Positions 1 to 9,073 of a stretch of 64,000 nucleotides of DNA are shown here, piece after piece. Numbering within the stretch: position 1 is the first letter of the stretch; each line of letters begins with the position of its first letter. The notes below the pieces were generated by a model that saw only the letters and a list, made by a program, of their open reading frames with translations, was not told where the DNA came from and searched no databases. The translations under genes were made by a program, and so were the position numbers. The DNA lies in contig CANMUI010000003.1 of assembly GCA_947501045.1 (NCBI GenBank), positions 186,001 to 250,000 of the forward strand, given 5' to 3'. Source of the stretch: an uncultured Psychrobacter sp. (GTDB taxonomy: Bacteria; Pseudomonadota; Gammaproteobacteria; Pseudomonadales; Moraxellaceae).

Positions 1-65
1 GCATGCCTGCACGTTTTAATTTATATACAGGCAAGGTTTGTATATTTGGACAATAGGATTTAATT

Positions 66-995
66 ATGGCAATGGACATGGTAGTGAACCAGCGGCATTT
101 ACAGATTCAGCTTAAACAGTTAGAAACCGTATGGCACACCGTAATTAATGGCTATAATCTCAGCCAAGCGGCAACAGTACTGCACACCAGTCAATCCAGC
201 TTATCAAAACATATTGCGGCGCTTGAGAATCAGCTCAAAACTGAGGTTTTTGTACGTCAAGGTAAACGCTTGACCGGCTTGACCGCTATGGGTACAGCGC
301 TCATGCCGCATATTGAGTCCATCTTTGCTGAGATTCGTACTATTGAAAATCTAAGCCTTGATTTTAATAATCCCAATACCGGCACACTGACTATTGCTAC
401 CACACATACTCAAGCACGCTATGTATTGCCAAAAGTCGTCAAAGAGTTTAAAGAGCGCTTTCCTAAGGTAAACTTAATCTTGCAGCAAGCCGATCCTGAA
501 ACTATCGCCCAGATGGTCATTCGCGGTCAGGCTGACATTGGCGTTGCTACCGAGTCCTTGCTGCACAATGATTATCTGCGTTGTTATCGCTACTATGACT
601 GGACACATCGGATTATTGTGCCAAAAGACCATGAGCTTGCAGGTTTAGAGACTGTTGACTTACCTACTCTTGCCAGCTATCCCATCGTCACTTATCATGG
701 CGGGTTTACTGGCCGCAGTGCTATTGACAAAACCTTTAGCGACGCAGGTTTAGAGCCTGATATTGTCCTTGCCGCACTTGATGCCGATGTTATTAGCACT
801 TATGTAGGATTAGGACTCGGTATTGGTATTATCGCTGAGATGGCGTTTGAGCCTAGTCACTACCAAAACTTAGTGGCTATACCAGTGGATCATTTTGGCC
901 GTTTTACCAGTTGGATGGCGGTACGCGATGATGCTGAGATTCGTCAATATGGCCGCGCCTTTATGGAGCTTTGTCAGCAGCAGTTTAGTCAGTAG
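66..995 (+). CDS. cysB: LysR-family regulator, CysB type
   Basis: A 309-residue LysR-type regulator. The N-terminal winged helix-turn-helix has its recognition region at about residues 31-50 (LSQAATVLHTSQSSLSKHI). The effector domain carries the TTHTQ segment at residues 112-116 and GFTGRS at 213-218. In CysB these segments supply threonines that bind sulfate or inducer. CysB activates cysteine and sulfur-assimilation genes when N-acetylserine accumulates, and it acts in the cytoplasm on DNA. The length is slightly above the usual 324-residue range's lower end and no domain is missing. An AGGA ribosome site lies about 8 bases before the ATG. It stands alone, with the promoter probably just outside the window. 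The related regulator Cbl is an alternative, but the family call is firm. Confidence 0.85.
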   Translation: MAMDMVVNQRHLQIQLKQLETVWHTVINGYNLSQAATVLHTSQSSLSKHIAALENQLKTEVFVRQGKRLTGLTAMGTALMPHIESIFAEIRTIENLSLDFNNPNTGTLTIATTHTQARYVLPKVVKEFKERFPKVNLILQQADPETIAQMVIRGQADIGVATESLLHNDYLRCYRYYDWTHRIIVPKDHELAGLETVDLPTLASYPIVTYHGGFTGRSAIDKTFSDAGLEPDIVLAALDADVISTYVGLGLGIGIIAEMAFEPSHYQNLVAIPVDHFGRFTSWMAVRDDAEIRQYGRAFMELCQQQFSQ

Positions 996-1043
996 CATCG
1001 AATAAATTGAGACAATGCATTGAATAAATTAAGACAATGCATT
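995..1043. repeat. 22-bp tandem duplication after cysB
   Basis: Two adjacent 22-base units (995-1016 and 1017-1038) differ at two positions. A third partial start (GCATT) follows. The repeat begins at the last base of the cysB stop codon. Each junction contains the palindrome AATGCATT. It has no terminator character because there is no GC stem and no T run. Confidence 0.8.
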
Positions 1044-1209
1044 ATTAAGATTTGTTATCGCTACTCATGTTGACCTTTATATTTATCATAAGTACCCCAT
1101 TATATTAGTTATTGAGCATTTTGCTCCATTTTAACTTTTAGTCATATCTTTGCTATTGAAAATTATAAAAATCCTATCTTTGATATGACGTCATAATAAT
1201 AGGTGACTT

Positions 1210-2229
1210 ATGAGTAATACTATTCCTTTATCCTTTTTAGACCTAGCTCCTGTTCCTACCGGAAAAGCCATCGCTGACGGTATTGCACAAACAGTTGAGA
1301 TTGCACAAAAAGCAGAAGAGATCGGCCTTGACCGTTACTGGATGGCAGAGCACCATAATATGCCTGGTATTGCTAGTGCCGCGACCTCAGTCTTACTATC
1401 GCATATTGGTAGTCAAACTGAGCGTATTCGTATTGGTGCTGGCGGTATTATGCTACCCAACCATGCGCCATTAGTAGTTGCCGAGCAGTTTGGTACGCTA
1501 CAAGCCCTATATGGCGATCGCGTTGATCTAGGTTTGGGTCGTGCTCCGGGTACTGATGGCGCAACCTTTCAAGCCCTACGTCGCCAAATGAAAGACGCTG
1601 AGCGTTTCCCGCAAGATGTGCAAGAGCTACTGTATTTATTAGGTAATGGTACGGATAATAGTCCGGTGCAGGCCTTTCCAGGAGCCAACTCTAACGTACC
1701 GATTTGGATATTAGGTTCCTCATTATTTGGGGCAACACTGGCGGCGCATTTAGGACTGCCGTATGTCTTTGCCTCACATTTCGCGCCGCAAATGTTAGGT
1801 CAGGCGATCGCTACCTATCGTGAACAGTTTAAGCCTTCAAAATACCTTGCTAAGCCTTACGTGATGCTGGCAGCCAACTTACTGCTCGCTGATGATGATG
1901 AAACAGCACATTACCATTTTACCTCAGCGCAGCAAAGCTTTGTACGCCTGCGTCGAGGCGAGCGCGGACAGATGCCAAAACCAACCCATGATATGGATAG
2001 CATTTGGAGTGCAAGCGAGAAGATGATGGTTGACAATGCTTTATCAGTATCATTTATCGGTTCAGTTGAGAGTGTAGAGCCAAAACTTGCTGCATTTATT
2101 GCTCAATATCAGCCTGACGAATTGATCGTTACTGCCAACGTTTATGATCAAGCCGCACGTCTACGCTCGCTTGAGCTGGTGCCTCAGTTAAATTTGTTTA
2201 CTTTACAAGCTGATGCTGCCATTGCATAA
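1210..2229 (+). CDS. LLM-class flavin-dependent monooxygenase
   Basis: A 339-residue luciferase-like (bacterial luciferase alpha-type TIM barrel) oxidoreductase, most like the YhbW/MsnO8 subgroup. Visible family segments are SFLDLAPVPTG near the N terminus, RYWMAEHHNMPGIAS at about 42-56, GAGGIMLPNHAPLVVAEQFG at about 77-96 and DLGLGRAPGTD at about 107-117. These enzymes use reduced FMN and oxygen, but the substrate cannot be told from sequence. An AGGTGA ribosome site at 1201-1206 fixes the ATG at 1210. A 48-codon membrane-protein gene follows 30 bases downstream and may be co-transcribed. Confidence 0.85.
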   Translation: MSNTIPLSFLDLAPVPTGKAIADGIAQTVEIAQKAEEIGLDRYWMAEHHNMPGIASAATSVLLSHIGSQTERIRIGAGGIMLPNHAPLVVAEQFGTLQALYGDRVDLGLGRAPGTDGATFQALRRQMKDAERFPQDVQELLYLLGNGTDNSPVQAFPGANSNVPIWILGSSLFGATLAAHLGLPYVFASHFAPQMLGQAIATYREQFKPSKYLAKPYVMLAANLLLADDDETAHYHFTSAQQSFVRLRRGERGQMPKPTHDMDSIWSASEKMMVDNALSVSFIGSVESVEPKLAAFIAQYQPDELIVTANVYDQAARLRSLELVPQLNLFTLQADAAIA

Positions 2230-2259
2230 TTATTAATACATATCAATGGAATAATAATT

Positions 2260-2406
2260 ATGGAAACTTCTACTTTTATCGGCTCATCAATATTTTTGTA
2301 CATAGTAGCGTTTATCATTGTTATGATTATTGGTGGTTATTTGACTTATCGCACTAGTCCAAAACGTAAAGCGCGACGTGAAGAGAAGCGTAATAATCGT
2401 CGATAG
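2260..2406 (+). CDS. Small single-pass membrane protein (48 aa)
   Basis: A 48-codon ORF with one hydrophobic helix (about residues 11-29, FLYIVAFIIVMIIGGYL) and a very basic C-terminal tail ending RKARREEKRNNRR. By the positive-inside rule the tail should be cytoplasmic. It starts 30 bases after the monooxygenase stop and ends 55 bases before a strong hairpin terminator, so it closes that transcript. I do not recognise the family. Coding status rests on the intact frame, the coherent topology and its position before a terminator. Confidence 0.6.
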   Translation: METSTFIGSSIFLYIVAFIIVMIIGGYLTYRTSPKRKARREEKRNNRR

Positions 2407-2460
2407 TAGAAAGCACTTAATGTAAAAAGCGCATAACATAGGCGTCAAAGACAAACGAAT

Positions 2461-2500
2461 AAAAAAAACTCCTACTTATATTATGAGTAGGAGTTTTTTT
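2461..2500. terminator. Bidirectional rho-independent terminator
   Basis: A perfect 9-bp stem ACTCCTACT/AGTAGGAGT (arms 2468-2476 and 2486-2494) is flanked by eight A's on the left and a T run on the right. It can therefore stop transcription from both sides. It sits between the convergent plus-strand small membrane gene and the minus-strand ornithine-cyclodeaminase-family gene. Confidence 0.9.
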
Positions 2501-2564
2501 ATGAGTAGACTTATTATTAGCATATGTTATTAATAGCAGCGTGCAACTGTGTATCAAACGATGA

Positions 2565-3581
2565 TTACCAAGACACACTTTCGCCAAGATTATCTTGGTC
2601 AGCAAGTTTTGCAACATGTAGCGCCACTGCCGCATCAAAACTTGCAGCTCCTACTGATTTAAATAAAGTGATTCCTTGCTCTGACCGGGTAACTTTGCCG
2701 GTTACCAATCCTTGTAAGTCCCCACTAACTTTGTCCCAAGTCCATGAACTCTCAGAGCTATCATGAGCCTGAATTAAATCACCAGCCTCATGACGACTAC
2801 CCGCCATATCATCGACCACAATTAAGCTGCTCTTCTCTATAACCTCATTACCAATCTCTTTCATGGAGGCCTGATAAGCGCCTACCGCATTGATATGAGC
2901 GTCTGCTTTTATCTGCTCAAGGCTAAATAAACCTTCGGTGGCACGGGTCGCTACATTGATAATATCAGCCTCTTTAAGAGCGTCTTCGATTTGCTCGCAA
3001 ACGATTAGCTCCACGTCCCACTGTGCATAGTCACGAGCAAAGTTTTCTTTAAACTGCTCAGCACCATTAAGGCTTCTATTCCATAAATAAACGGTTTTGA
3101 TCTCAGGACGAACCGTCAATACCGCATTTAATTGCTCATACGCCATACCGCCACAACCCACCACAACGACACTTTGACAGTTATCTTTTGCCATATACTT
3201 AGTTGCAATACCAGATAACGCGGCTGTCCGTACTTGGGTGATATAAATGCCGTCCATTACTGCTAATATCTTCCCGGTCTCGTTATTAGATACGGTAATA
3301 ATTGCAGTAGTTGTAGGCATGTTACGACTAGGATTATCCGGACAAATAGTCACCAGTTTAACGGTAGCATACTCTTCACTACCATCATAGATAACTGCTG
3401 GCATTGACAAATGCGAACCTGAGCTTCGCTTATCCTCACTAAAGGTCTCAATCACCAAGCGCTCAGGCGATTTAACCCAATTAGGATGCTCAGCTTGCCT
3501 ATGCAGCAGCTCTTCGATAGCATCAATCGCTGCTGACATATTTAGATATTCAGTCACTACTGCCCGATTTAACAACTGCAT
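2565..3581 (-). CDS. Ornithine cyclodeaminase / mu-crystallin family protein
   Basis: A 338-residue NAD(P)-dependent enzyme of the ornithine cyclodeaminase/mu-crystallin superfamily. It has the family's N-terminal dimerisation part, the segment TQVRTAALSGIATKYMA (about residues 117-133) and a Rossmann glycine motif VVVVGCGGMA (about 139-148). Members deaminate ornithine to proline, act on alanine or lysine, or reduce ketimines. The exact substrate is not evident. An AAGGAA site lies about 9 bases before the ATG. The gene ends against the bidirectional hairpin at 2461-2500. Confidence 0.85.
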   Translation of the reverse strand: MQLLNRAVVTEYLNMSAAIDAIEELLHRQAEHPNWVKSPERLVIETFSEDKRSSGSHLSMPAVIYDGSEEYATVKLVTICPDNPSRNMPTTTAIITVSNNETGKILAVMDGIYITQVRTAALSGIATKYMAKDNCQSVVVVGCGGMAYEQLNAVLTVRPEIKTVYLWNRSLNGAEQFKENFARDYAQWDVELIVCEQIEDALKEADIINVATRATEGLFSLEQIKADAHINAVGAYQASMKEIGNEVIEKSSLIVVDDMAGSRHEAGDLIQAHDSSESSWTWDKVSGDLQGLVTGKVTRSEQGITLFKSVGAASFDAAVALHVAKLADQDNLGESVSW

Positions 3582-3732
3582 TCTAGATGTTCCTTATCTG
3601 TAGATTATTTATTAATTATCAAAAAAAATAACGTTCAACGCTCAAAAAGCTAGCTTCATCTAACTTAATCTTTTTGAAACCAAGCAGTGATAGCATATCA
3701 TGTTAGCTCTAGTGATAAGCAATACACTAGGA

Positions 3733-3942
3733 TTATTTATGGTCGGGCTTTTTAACCCATTTGCCATCACTATTTTTCTCATAAACGTTTTCGACGGCTG
3801 CCCAAGCGGTAGCAAACCAGCGTGATTCGTCTTTATATTGTTCGCTGGCGCTATTAAAGGCGGCTCGAAAAATCTCTTGAGCATGTTTTGGCAAGTTGTC
3901 TTTTACACTATCAGGTAGGTCCGATAATTTATCATAAGGCAT
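3733..3942 (-). CDS. chaB: ChaB family protein
   Basis: A small cytoplasmic protein of 69 residues from the chosen ATG. It shows the ChaB pattern SDLPDSVKDNLPKHAQEIF near the N terminus, then FNSASEQYKD, TAWAAVENVYEK and a closing DGKWVKKP. ChaB was named as a regulator of the cation antiporter ChaA in E. coli, but no chaA is next to it here and the biochemical role is unclear. A longer frame runs upstream to 3978. The start at 3942 is preferred because AAGGAG lies 7-9 bases before it and the family begins MPY. Confidence 0.85.
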   Translation of the reverse strand: MPYDKLSDLPDSVKDNLPKHAQEIFRAAFNSASEQYKDESRWFATAWAAVENVYEKNSDGKWVKKPDHK

Positions 3943-4152
3943 AAGAAAGCTCCTTAGTTGTCGTTGATATGTTGTCATTAATATGTACTATTATCTGTCT
4001 TTATATACCTCTTATTGACCGTATTTTTACATATCAATTACCCTCAAAATACGAGGGCTACGTGACAGGCTGTTCTAAAAATGTTAACAGTAAAAACCAA
4101 TATTGCTATTATAAAAGTATTGATTTTTTTAGCGTATTTAACCAGCGCAACC

Positions 4153-5112
4153 TTACATCAGTCCTAATAATCGTAGTACAGCTGCCCCAGTCGCCATACC
4201 AAACATACCCACCACAGTAGTAAAGGCTAAAATATTCGCCGCTAAGATATCATTACCCCCCATCGCTTTGGCCATGACGTAGCTCGCGGCGGCCGTAGGC
4301 GATGCCACCATCAAAAACAGCACCCCCATATGCACGCCTGATAGCCCAAAGCTTAATCCAACGGCGATAGCTATTATTGGTGCGATGACAATTCGGCCAA
4401 TACTAGCTTGCATGGACAACCCTGAAGGGCTGAGCATCGACTTTAAATCAATACTAGCCCCCGCACAAATGAGTGCTAGCGGCAATGCCACCGCAGCCAA
4501 TAAATCCCCAGTAGTATGAATCACCCCAGTGATCGGCGGCAGCGGTAGTGCCTTGTAAGCAAAGGCGGCAAGCAAAGCAAGAATAAGCGGATTAGTAAAT
4601 AGCTTTTTGACGATCATAAAAATGCGGCCAAACCAAGTATCATCAACGCTTTTGGAGACACGGCTTAAAGTAATAACTGCTAGAATATTAAATAATATAG
4701 TCACGATACCCATGTAGACCGCACCAATACTCAAGCCTTGCTCACCATAGGCATTGGCGACAGTAGCAAGGCCAATAATGGCCATATTGCTACGAAATAC
4801 TCCTTGTACGAATACGCCTTGATCAGCAGGTTTGCTCACAAAACGCTTAGCGTAGATCTCAGACCCTATAAACAAAATAAAAGTGACGATAATCCCAGCT
4901 ACTATTAGAGTAATTTGCTTGGCATAATCAACCTCACTATCAACGACACTAAAAAATAGCAAGGCGGGCAAGCAATAATTAAAAACAAAATAGGAGGCCT
5001 GATCGATAAAGGCTTGACTAGCCTCGCCGCGCCTTTGCATAAAAAAACCCAACCCCATCAAAAAAAGGTTGGGCAATACAATAGTAATCGCAAAGATAAT
5101 AGCAGCGGTCAT
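4153..5112 (-). CDS. AEC family transporter
   Basis: A 319-residue integral inner-membrane protein of the auxin efflux carrier (AEC) family with about ten hydrophobic segments in two halves. It has the conserved N-terminal NYCLPALLFFSVV (about 45-57), the central break GDLLAAVALPLALICAGASI (about 207-226) and the C-terminal ASPTAAASYVMAKAMGGN (about 271-288). Bacterial members export or exchange small organic acids such as malate or malonate, and no substrate is indicated here. It lies 105 bases downstream of mnmG on the same strand, with a terminator between them, so it is probably transcribed separately. Confidence 0.85.
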   Translation of the reverse strand: MTAAIIFAITIVLPNLFLMGLGFFMQRRGEASQAFIDQASYFVFNYCLPALLFFSVVDSEVDYAKQITLIVAGIIVTFILFIGSEIYAKRFVSKPADQGVFVQGVFRSNMAIIGLATVANAYGEQGLSIGAVYMGIVTILFNILAVITLSRVSKSVDDTWFGRIFMIVKKLFTNPLILALLAAFAYKALPLPPITGVIHTTGDLLAAVALPLALICAGASIDLKSMLSPSGLSMQASIGRIVIAPIIAIAVGLSFGLSGVHMGVLFLMVASPTAAASYVMAKAMGGNDILAANILAFTTVVGMFGMATGAAVLRLLGLM

Positions 5113-5162
5113 AGTTGGCTCAAGTCAGTTAAAAGATAGGTCGATATCAGCGGTCTACTCAT

Positions 5163-5202
5163 AAAAAGAGCCCATAACGAGAGATCGCTATGAGCTCTTT
5201 TA
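5163..5202 (-). terminator. Terminator after mnmG
   Basis: A hairpin of AAAAGAGCCCATA (from 5164) against TATGAGCTCTTTT (to 5201) pairs along 13 positions with one wobble. The A run on the left arm becomes a U run for minus-strand transcripts. It lies between the mnmG stop at 5217 and the AEC gene start at 5112. Confidence 0.75.
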
Positions 5203-5216
5203 TAGGTCATATACTA

Positions 5217-7109
5217 TTAATTCAAAGCGGCCTTAGCTTTTTCTTGTTTTTTGACTGCCATAGCTAACTGTTGCACAGCCGCTGGGGTTACGCCACTGAT
5301 ACGTCCTGCCTGCGCAAGCGTTGCTGGACGTACTTGGTTCAGTTTTTGTAGTACTTCATTAGATAAACCTGACACTATACCATAGTCAAAATCAGTAGGC
5401 AGAGCTGTGTTCTCAAGACGCTTCATCTGCTCAATCTCATCTTGCTGACGATCAATGTAGCCAGCATATTTAACCGAAATCTCTATCTGCTCGCCGACTT
5501 GTGTGTCCACTTTTGAGTCAGTGATAGCTGCAATATCAGAGAAATGTATCTGTGGGCGCTTGAGTAAATCATAAGCAGTAGACTCTTTTGATAGTACCTC
5601 ACCGGTTTGCGTAGCAACCTGCTTACCTAATTCATTTGTAGGGGTTGCCCACATGTCTTTTAAGCGTGCAGACTCTGTAGTAATGGCTTCCATCTTTTGC
5701 TCATAAGCTTGCCAGCGGGCATCATCAACCAATCCAAGCTTGCGACCAGTTTCCGTCAAGCGCTGATCGGCATTGTCTTCTCGCAGTAGCAAGCGATATT
5801 CAGCACGACTGGTAAACATGCGATATGGCTCGGTCGTACCATGAGTGATCAGATCATCAACGAGTACGCCCAAGTAAGCTTGATCGCGGCGCGGTGTCCA
5901 TGTTTCATAATCCTTATTATTGCTAGTGACTAATGCTGCATTAGTACCCGCTAGCAAACCTTGCACGCCCGCCTCTTCATAACCCGTCGTTCCATTGATT
6001 TGACCAGCAAAATACAGCCGATCAATAGACTTGGTTTCAAGGGTAGGCTTTAAGTTTTGCGGGTCAAAGTAATCGTATTCGATCGCATAACCCGGACGCG
6101 TCACATGCGCGTTCTCAAGCCCTTTCATGCTATGAATAAACTCTAGCTGTACATCAAACGGTAAGCTGGTCGAGATACCATTGGGATACAGCTCATGAGT
6201 CGTCAAACCTTCGGGTTCAATAAATATTTGATGACTGTCTTTGTCGGCAAAACGGTGGATCTTGTCTTCGATAGAGGGACAATAGCGTGGGCCTACCCCT
6301 TCGATTTTGCCAGAAAATAGCGGTGAGCGATCTAGATTGTCACGGATAATGTCATGCGTACGCGCGTTAGTATGAGTGATATAGCAGTTGACTTGCTCTG
6401 GATGCATAGACGTATCACCCAAAAAGCTCATCACCGGTAGCGGCGTATCGCCCGGCTGCACACTCATTACACTAAAGTCTACACTGCGCGCATCAATACG
6501 CGCCGGCGTGCCGGTTTTTAGGCGTCCAACAGGCAGCTTTAGCTCACGCAAACGATCGGCAAGCTTGATGGAGGGCTGATCCCCTGCGCGTCCACCTTTT
6601 GAGTTCTCAAGGCCAATATGGATGACGCCGCCTAAAAACGTCCCCGACGTCAAAATCACCGTTTCCGTTTTAAACACAATACCCGTTGAGGTGACCACCG
6701 CAGTAGCGCGGCCGTTTTCGACCAATATATCATCAGCGCCTTGCTGGAACAGATCCAGATTAGCCTGATTCTCAAGCGTTTGGCGAATAGCCGCTTTATA
6801 AAGTATACGATCAGCCTGCGCGCGCGTGGCACGCACCGCTGCACCTTTCCGGCTATTTAAAACCCGAAATTGAATCCCCGCTTTATCAGTTGCTAATGCC
6901 ATAGCACCGCCCAGTGCATCAATTTCACGCACCAGATGCGACTTGCCAATACCGCCGATTGCTGGATTACAACTCATTTGTCCCAGCGTCTCAATGTTGT
7001 GGGTCAACAGCAAGGTTTGCGCGCCCATCCGAGCAGACGCCAATGCAGCCTCTGTGCCTGCATGGCCGCCGCCTATTACTACTACATCGTAAGTTTTTGG
7101 GTACTGCAT
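5217..7109 (-). CDS. mnmG: tRNA uridine-5-carboxymethylaminomethyl modification enzyme MnmG
   Basis: A full-length 630-residue MnmG (GidA). With MnmE it installs the carboxymethylaminomethyl group at C5 of the wobble uridine in certain tRNAs. Visible signatures are the FAD-binding GGGHAGTEAAL (from residue 13), SCNPAIGGIGK (about 47-57) with the conserved cysteine, the family block around NSRKGAAVRATRAQADR (about 85-101), and GGRAGDQPS followed by GRLKTGTPARID (about 173-206). The C-terminal helical tRNA-binding region ends at residue 630. GAGG precedes the ATG. No mnmE is in the window, but mnmA, which thiolates the same uridine, lies 2 kb away on the other strand. Confidence 0.97.
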   Translation of the reverse strand: MQYPKTYDVVVIGGGHAGTEAALASARMGAQTLLLTHNIETLGQMSCNPAIGGIGKSHLVREIDALGGAMALATDKAGIQFRVLNSRKGAAVRATRAQADRILYKAAIRQTLENQANLDLFQQGADDILVENGRATAVVTSTGIVFKTETVILTSGTFLGGVIHIGLENSKGGRAGDQPSIKLADRLRELKLPVGRLKTGTPARIDARSVDFSVMSVQPGDTPLPVMSFLGDTSMHPEQVNCYITHTNARTHDIIRDNLDRSPLFSGKIEGVGPRYCPSIEDKIHRFADKDSHQIFIEPEGLTTHELYPNGISTSLPFDVQLEFIHSMKGLENAHVTRPGYAIEYDYFDPQNLKPTLETKSIDRLYFAGQINGTTGYEEAGVQGLLAGTNAALVTSNNKDYETWTPRRDQAYLGVLVDDLITHGTTEPYRMFTSRAEYRLLLREDNADQRLTETGRKLGLVDDARWQAYEQKMEAITTESARLKDMWATPTNELGKQVATQTGEVLSKESTAYDLLKRPQIHFSDIAAITDSKVDTQVGEQIEISVKYAGYIDRQQDEIEQMKRLENTALPTDFDYGIVSGLSNEVLQKLNQVRPATLAQAGRISGVTPAAVQQLAMAVKKQEKAKAALN

Positions 7110-7193
7110 GTTCGCCTCGCTTGACTGGTAACGTCGATATCAAAATCTGAATAAATAGCCGCTAATTATAGCAATTATTGGTCTTTATTAACA

Positions 7194-7805
7194 TTAGTCG
7201 TTGTTAATATTGCTTGCAGGGCTTAGCGGTACGATACGATCTGCCTGACCACTAGCAAGCATATGCTGGCTGCCATAACCTTCAGGGTTGATTTGTAGAT
7301 AAGCATTCATCTGCCCAATGGCCTCACCGTCATTACTAGCTATAATTCTCTCTTTGATGACATCAACCGGCGGTAATGGCAGGTTTTTAAGCAGCGCTAA
7401 AAGCTGAGCATTATCACCTTTCTTAACTACCAGCTCGATAAGCTGGCGCGCATCAATAGGTAGATCTGGGGTATTTTGCGCCAGTAAAGCCAGATGATAA
7501 GCACCGACTGGATCTTGATCAGCAACAACGCGCTGCTCAATAGCCACATAAGTAGGCTCTGTGGCTCCGCCCGCTACGCTGAGCTGATGAATACATTTAA
7601 GCGCTGAATTTGCCTCGTTATTAGCGATATCAATAATGCGTGTGGATTCGTTTTTTAAATGCTCACGGCGCTTTTCAAGAGCGGCCTGCTCAGTATCCAC
7701 CTCAGCGTCTATTGACTCAACATTATTCTGAGTAAGCACTTCTTTAGCTACTAGTTGCTCCATATCTTGTTCGTTGATTTTATTATTGTTTAATGATTGG
7801 TTCAT
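7194..7805 (-). CDS. Conserved-looking protein of unknown function
   Basis: A 203-residue soluble protein with no signal peptide or membrane helix. Residues 1-60 are polar and acidic and would be disordered or coiled. Residues 70-185 read as a run of short amphipathic helices (QLIELVVKKGDNAQLLALLK, then IASNDGEAIGQMNAYL), suggesting a small alpha-solenoid. I do not recognise the family. A clear AAGGAAG site precedes the ATG. It sits between mnmG, 84 bases downstream, and grxD, but a terminator separates it from grxD, so it may be co-transcribed with mnmG. Confidence 0.6.
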   Translation of the reverse strand: MNQSLNNNKINEQDMEQLVAKEVLTQNNVESIDAEVDTEQAALEKRREHLKNESTRIIDIANNEANSALKCIHQLSVAGGATEPTYVAIEQRVVADQDPVGAYHLALLAQNTPDLPIDARQLIELVVKKGDNAQLLALLKNLPLPPVDVIKERIIASNDGEAIGQMNAYLQINPEGYGSQHMLASGQADRIVPLSPASNINND

Positions 7806-7887
7806 AACGCTTCCTTATTATTAAGGCTAAGTTTATCTTGGATTATAAATGGGGATAAAATCTATAAAGACAACCGATTAAAGATAG

Positions 7888-7924
7888 CAAAAGCCCAAGC
7901 AGTCTTTCGATGTCTGCTTGGGCT
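7888..7924 (-). terminator. Terminator after grxD
   Basis: A perfect 11-bp stem AGCCCAAGCAG (7892-7902) / CTGCTTGGGCT (7914-7924) is followed, in the minus direction, by TTTT. It lies 42 bases past the grxD stop and upstream of the unknown gene at 7194-7805. Confidence 0.85.
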
Positions 7925-7966
7925 ATAGTACTAAATGTTTGGACTTAATATGATGAAAATCAGTTA

Positions 7967-8317
7967 CTAAGCAGCAGGGCTATTGGCTTCAACCAGCGGC
8001 TTGAGCTCACCTGATTGATACATTTGCAAAATAATATCTGAACCGCCCATAAGTTCACCATCGATCCATAATTGCGGAAAAGTTGGCCAGTTACCCACTT
8101 TTGGTAAAGTAGCTCGGATCTCTGGGTTTTCCAAGATATTTACAAAAGCAAAAGGACGACCAATTTGCGTCAACACTTCGATAGAACGTGCTGAAAAGCC
8201 ACACTGCGGAAATTGCGGCGTACCTTTCATATAAAGAATAACTTTATTGTCGCGGATTTGATCACGAATCAGTTGTTCAACATCATTTGCACCAGTATTG
8301 GGGGTTTGCTCGCTCAT
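7967..8317 (-). CDS. grxD: Monothiol glutaredoxin, Grx4 family
   Basis: A 116-residue cytoplasmic monothiol glutaredoxin. The active-site motif CGFS is present in PQFPQCGFSARSIE (about residues 34-47). It is followed by the conserved TFPQLWIDGELMGGSDI (about 79-95), which binds glutathione. Proteins of this family coordinate a glutathione-ligated 2Fe-2S cluster and pass it to other proteins. The first 15 residues are a polar extension (SEQTPNTGANDVEQ). AGGAG lies just before the ATG. It is transcribed alone and closed by an 11-bp hairpin. Confidence 0.95.
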   Translation of the reverse strand: MSEQTPNTGANDVEQLIRDQIRDNKVILYMKGTPQFPQCGFSARSIEVLTQIGRPFAFVNILENPEIRATLPKVGNWPTFPQLWIDGELMGGSDIILQMYQSGELKPLVEANSPAA

Positions 8318-8455
8318 AACAGCTCCTATTTATTATATGATTGACTAAATATTTATATTGGCATGTACTAAAATTGCATGTCAGTTTACGTAGGTTATAT
8401 GATACATGGGGTAAATGCTTTTAAATTACAAGCATAGCCTTGATAGCTTATAGCT

Positions 8456-8956
8456 TTAGACATCAGATTGATCGGCGGTTAATAATACCACAGCGCTTGC
8501 CATAATACCCTCTTGGCGACCAGTAAACCCAAGCTTTTCAGTGGTTGTGGCTTTTACGCTGATCTTGTCGATATCTACCTGTAAATCACTGGCGATATTC
8601 TCTCGCATCGCTTGATTATGTGGTGCTAGTTTAGGACGCTCACACATCACGGTGATATCGGCATTACCAAGCTTGTAACCCGCTTTTTTGATTTTATCAT
8701 AGACATGACGCAGCAGTATTCGTGAGTCCAAGCCTTTATGCGCGGCATCGGTATCAGGAAAATGCTGGCCAATATCACCAAGCGCCAAGGCTCCAAGCAG
8801 AGCATCGGCTAGTGCATGCAGTACTACATCGCCGTCAGAATGCGCAAGCAAACTATGAGTATGCTCTATAGGCACCCCTGCAAGCACCACATATTGCTGC
8901 TGATCACCATTATTATGAAAAGCATGTACGTCGATACCTTGACCGATTTTTATCAT
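8456..8956 (-). CDS. ispF: 2-C-methyl-D-erythritol 2,4-cyclodiphosphate synthase
   Basis: The MEP-pathway enzyme IspF, 166 residues, close to the usual length. It cyclises the CDP-methylerythritol phosphate intermediate and releases CMP. The divalent-metal residues are visible in GIDVHAF (Asp 9, His 11) and in LAHSDGDVVLHALADALLGA (about residues 37-56). The C-terminal signature TTTEKLGFTGRQEGI is present. It acts in the cytoplasm as a trimer. It stands alone, divergent from mnmA, and ispD is not adjacent in this window. Confidence 0.96.
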   Translation of the reverse strand: MIKIGQGIDVHAFHNNGDQQQYVVLAGVPIEHTHSLLAHSDGDVVLHALADALLGALALGDIGQHFPDTDAAHKGLDSRILLRHVYDKIKKAGYKLGNADITVMCERPKLAPHNQAMRENIASDLQVDIDKISVKATTTEKLGFTGRQEGIMASAVVLLTADQSDV

Positions 8957-9073
8957 TGTATTTCCAAAAAATATAAAGGTTGATTCAAAATCTATAAAGC
9001 AGTTATCAAAATAACTAACTGATTTTCAAGCTATAAAAAAAGCATGGTACGGCACTCATTTTAATTAACTGCT

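Noticed and set aside
3943..3978. A 12-residue longer chaB product
   Set aside because: The longer start has no ribosome site, while AAGGAG sits correctly before the ATG at 3942, and the family starts at MPY.
3979..4152. A small gene in the gap between chaB and the AEC gene
   Set aside because: The frame present on the plus strand is AT-rich, overlaps the end of the AEC gene antisense and has no ribosome site or recognisable features.
5217..7150. Several open frames on the plus strand opposite mnmG
   Set aside because: They are antisense shadows of a highly conserved gene and lack ribosome sites.
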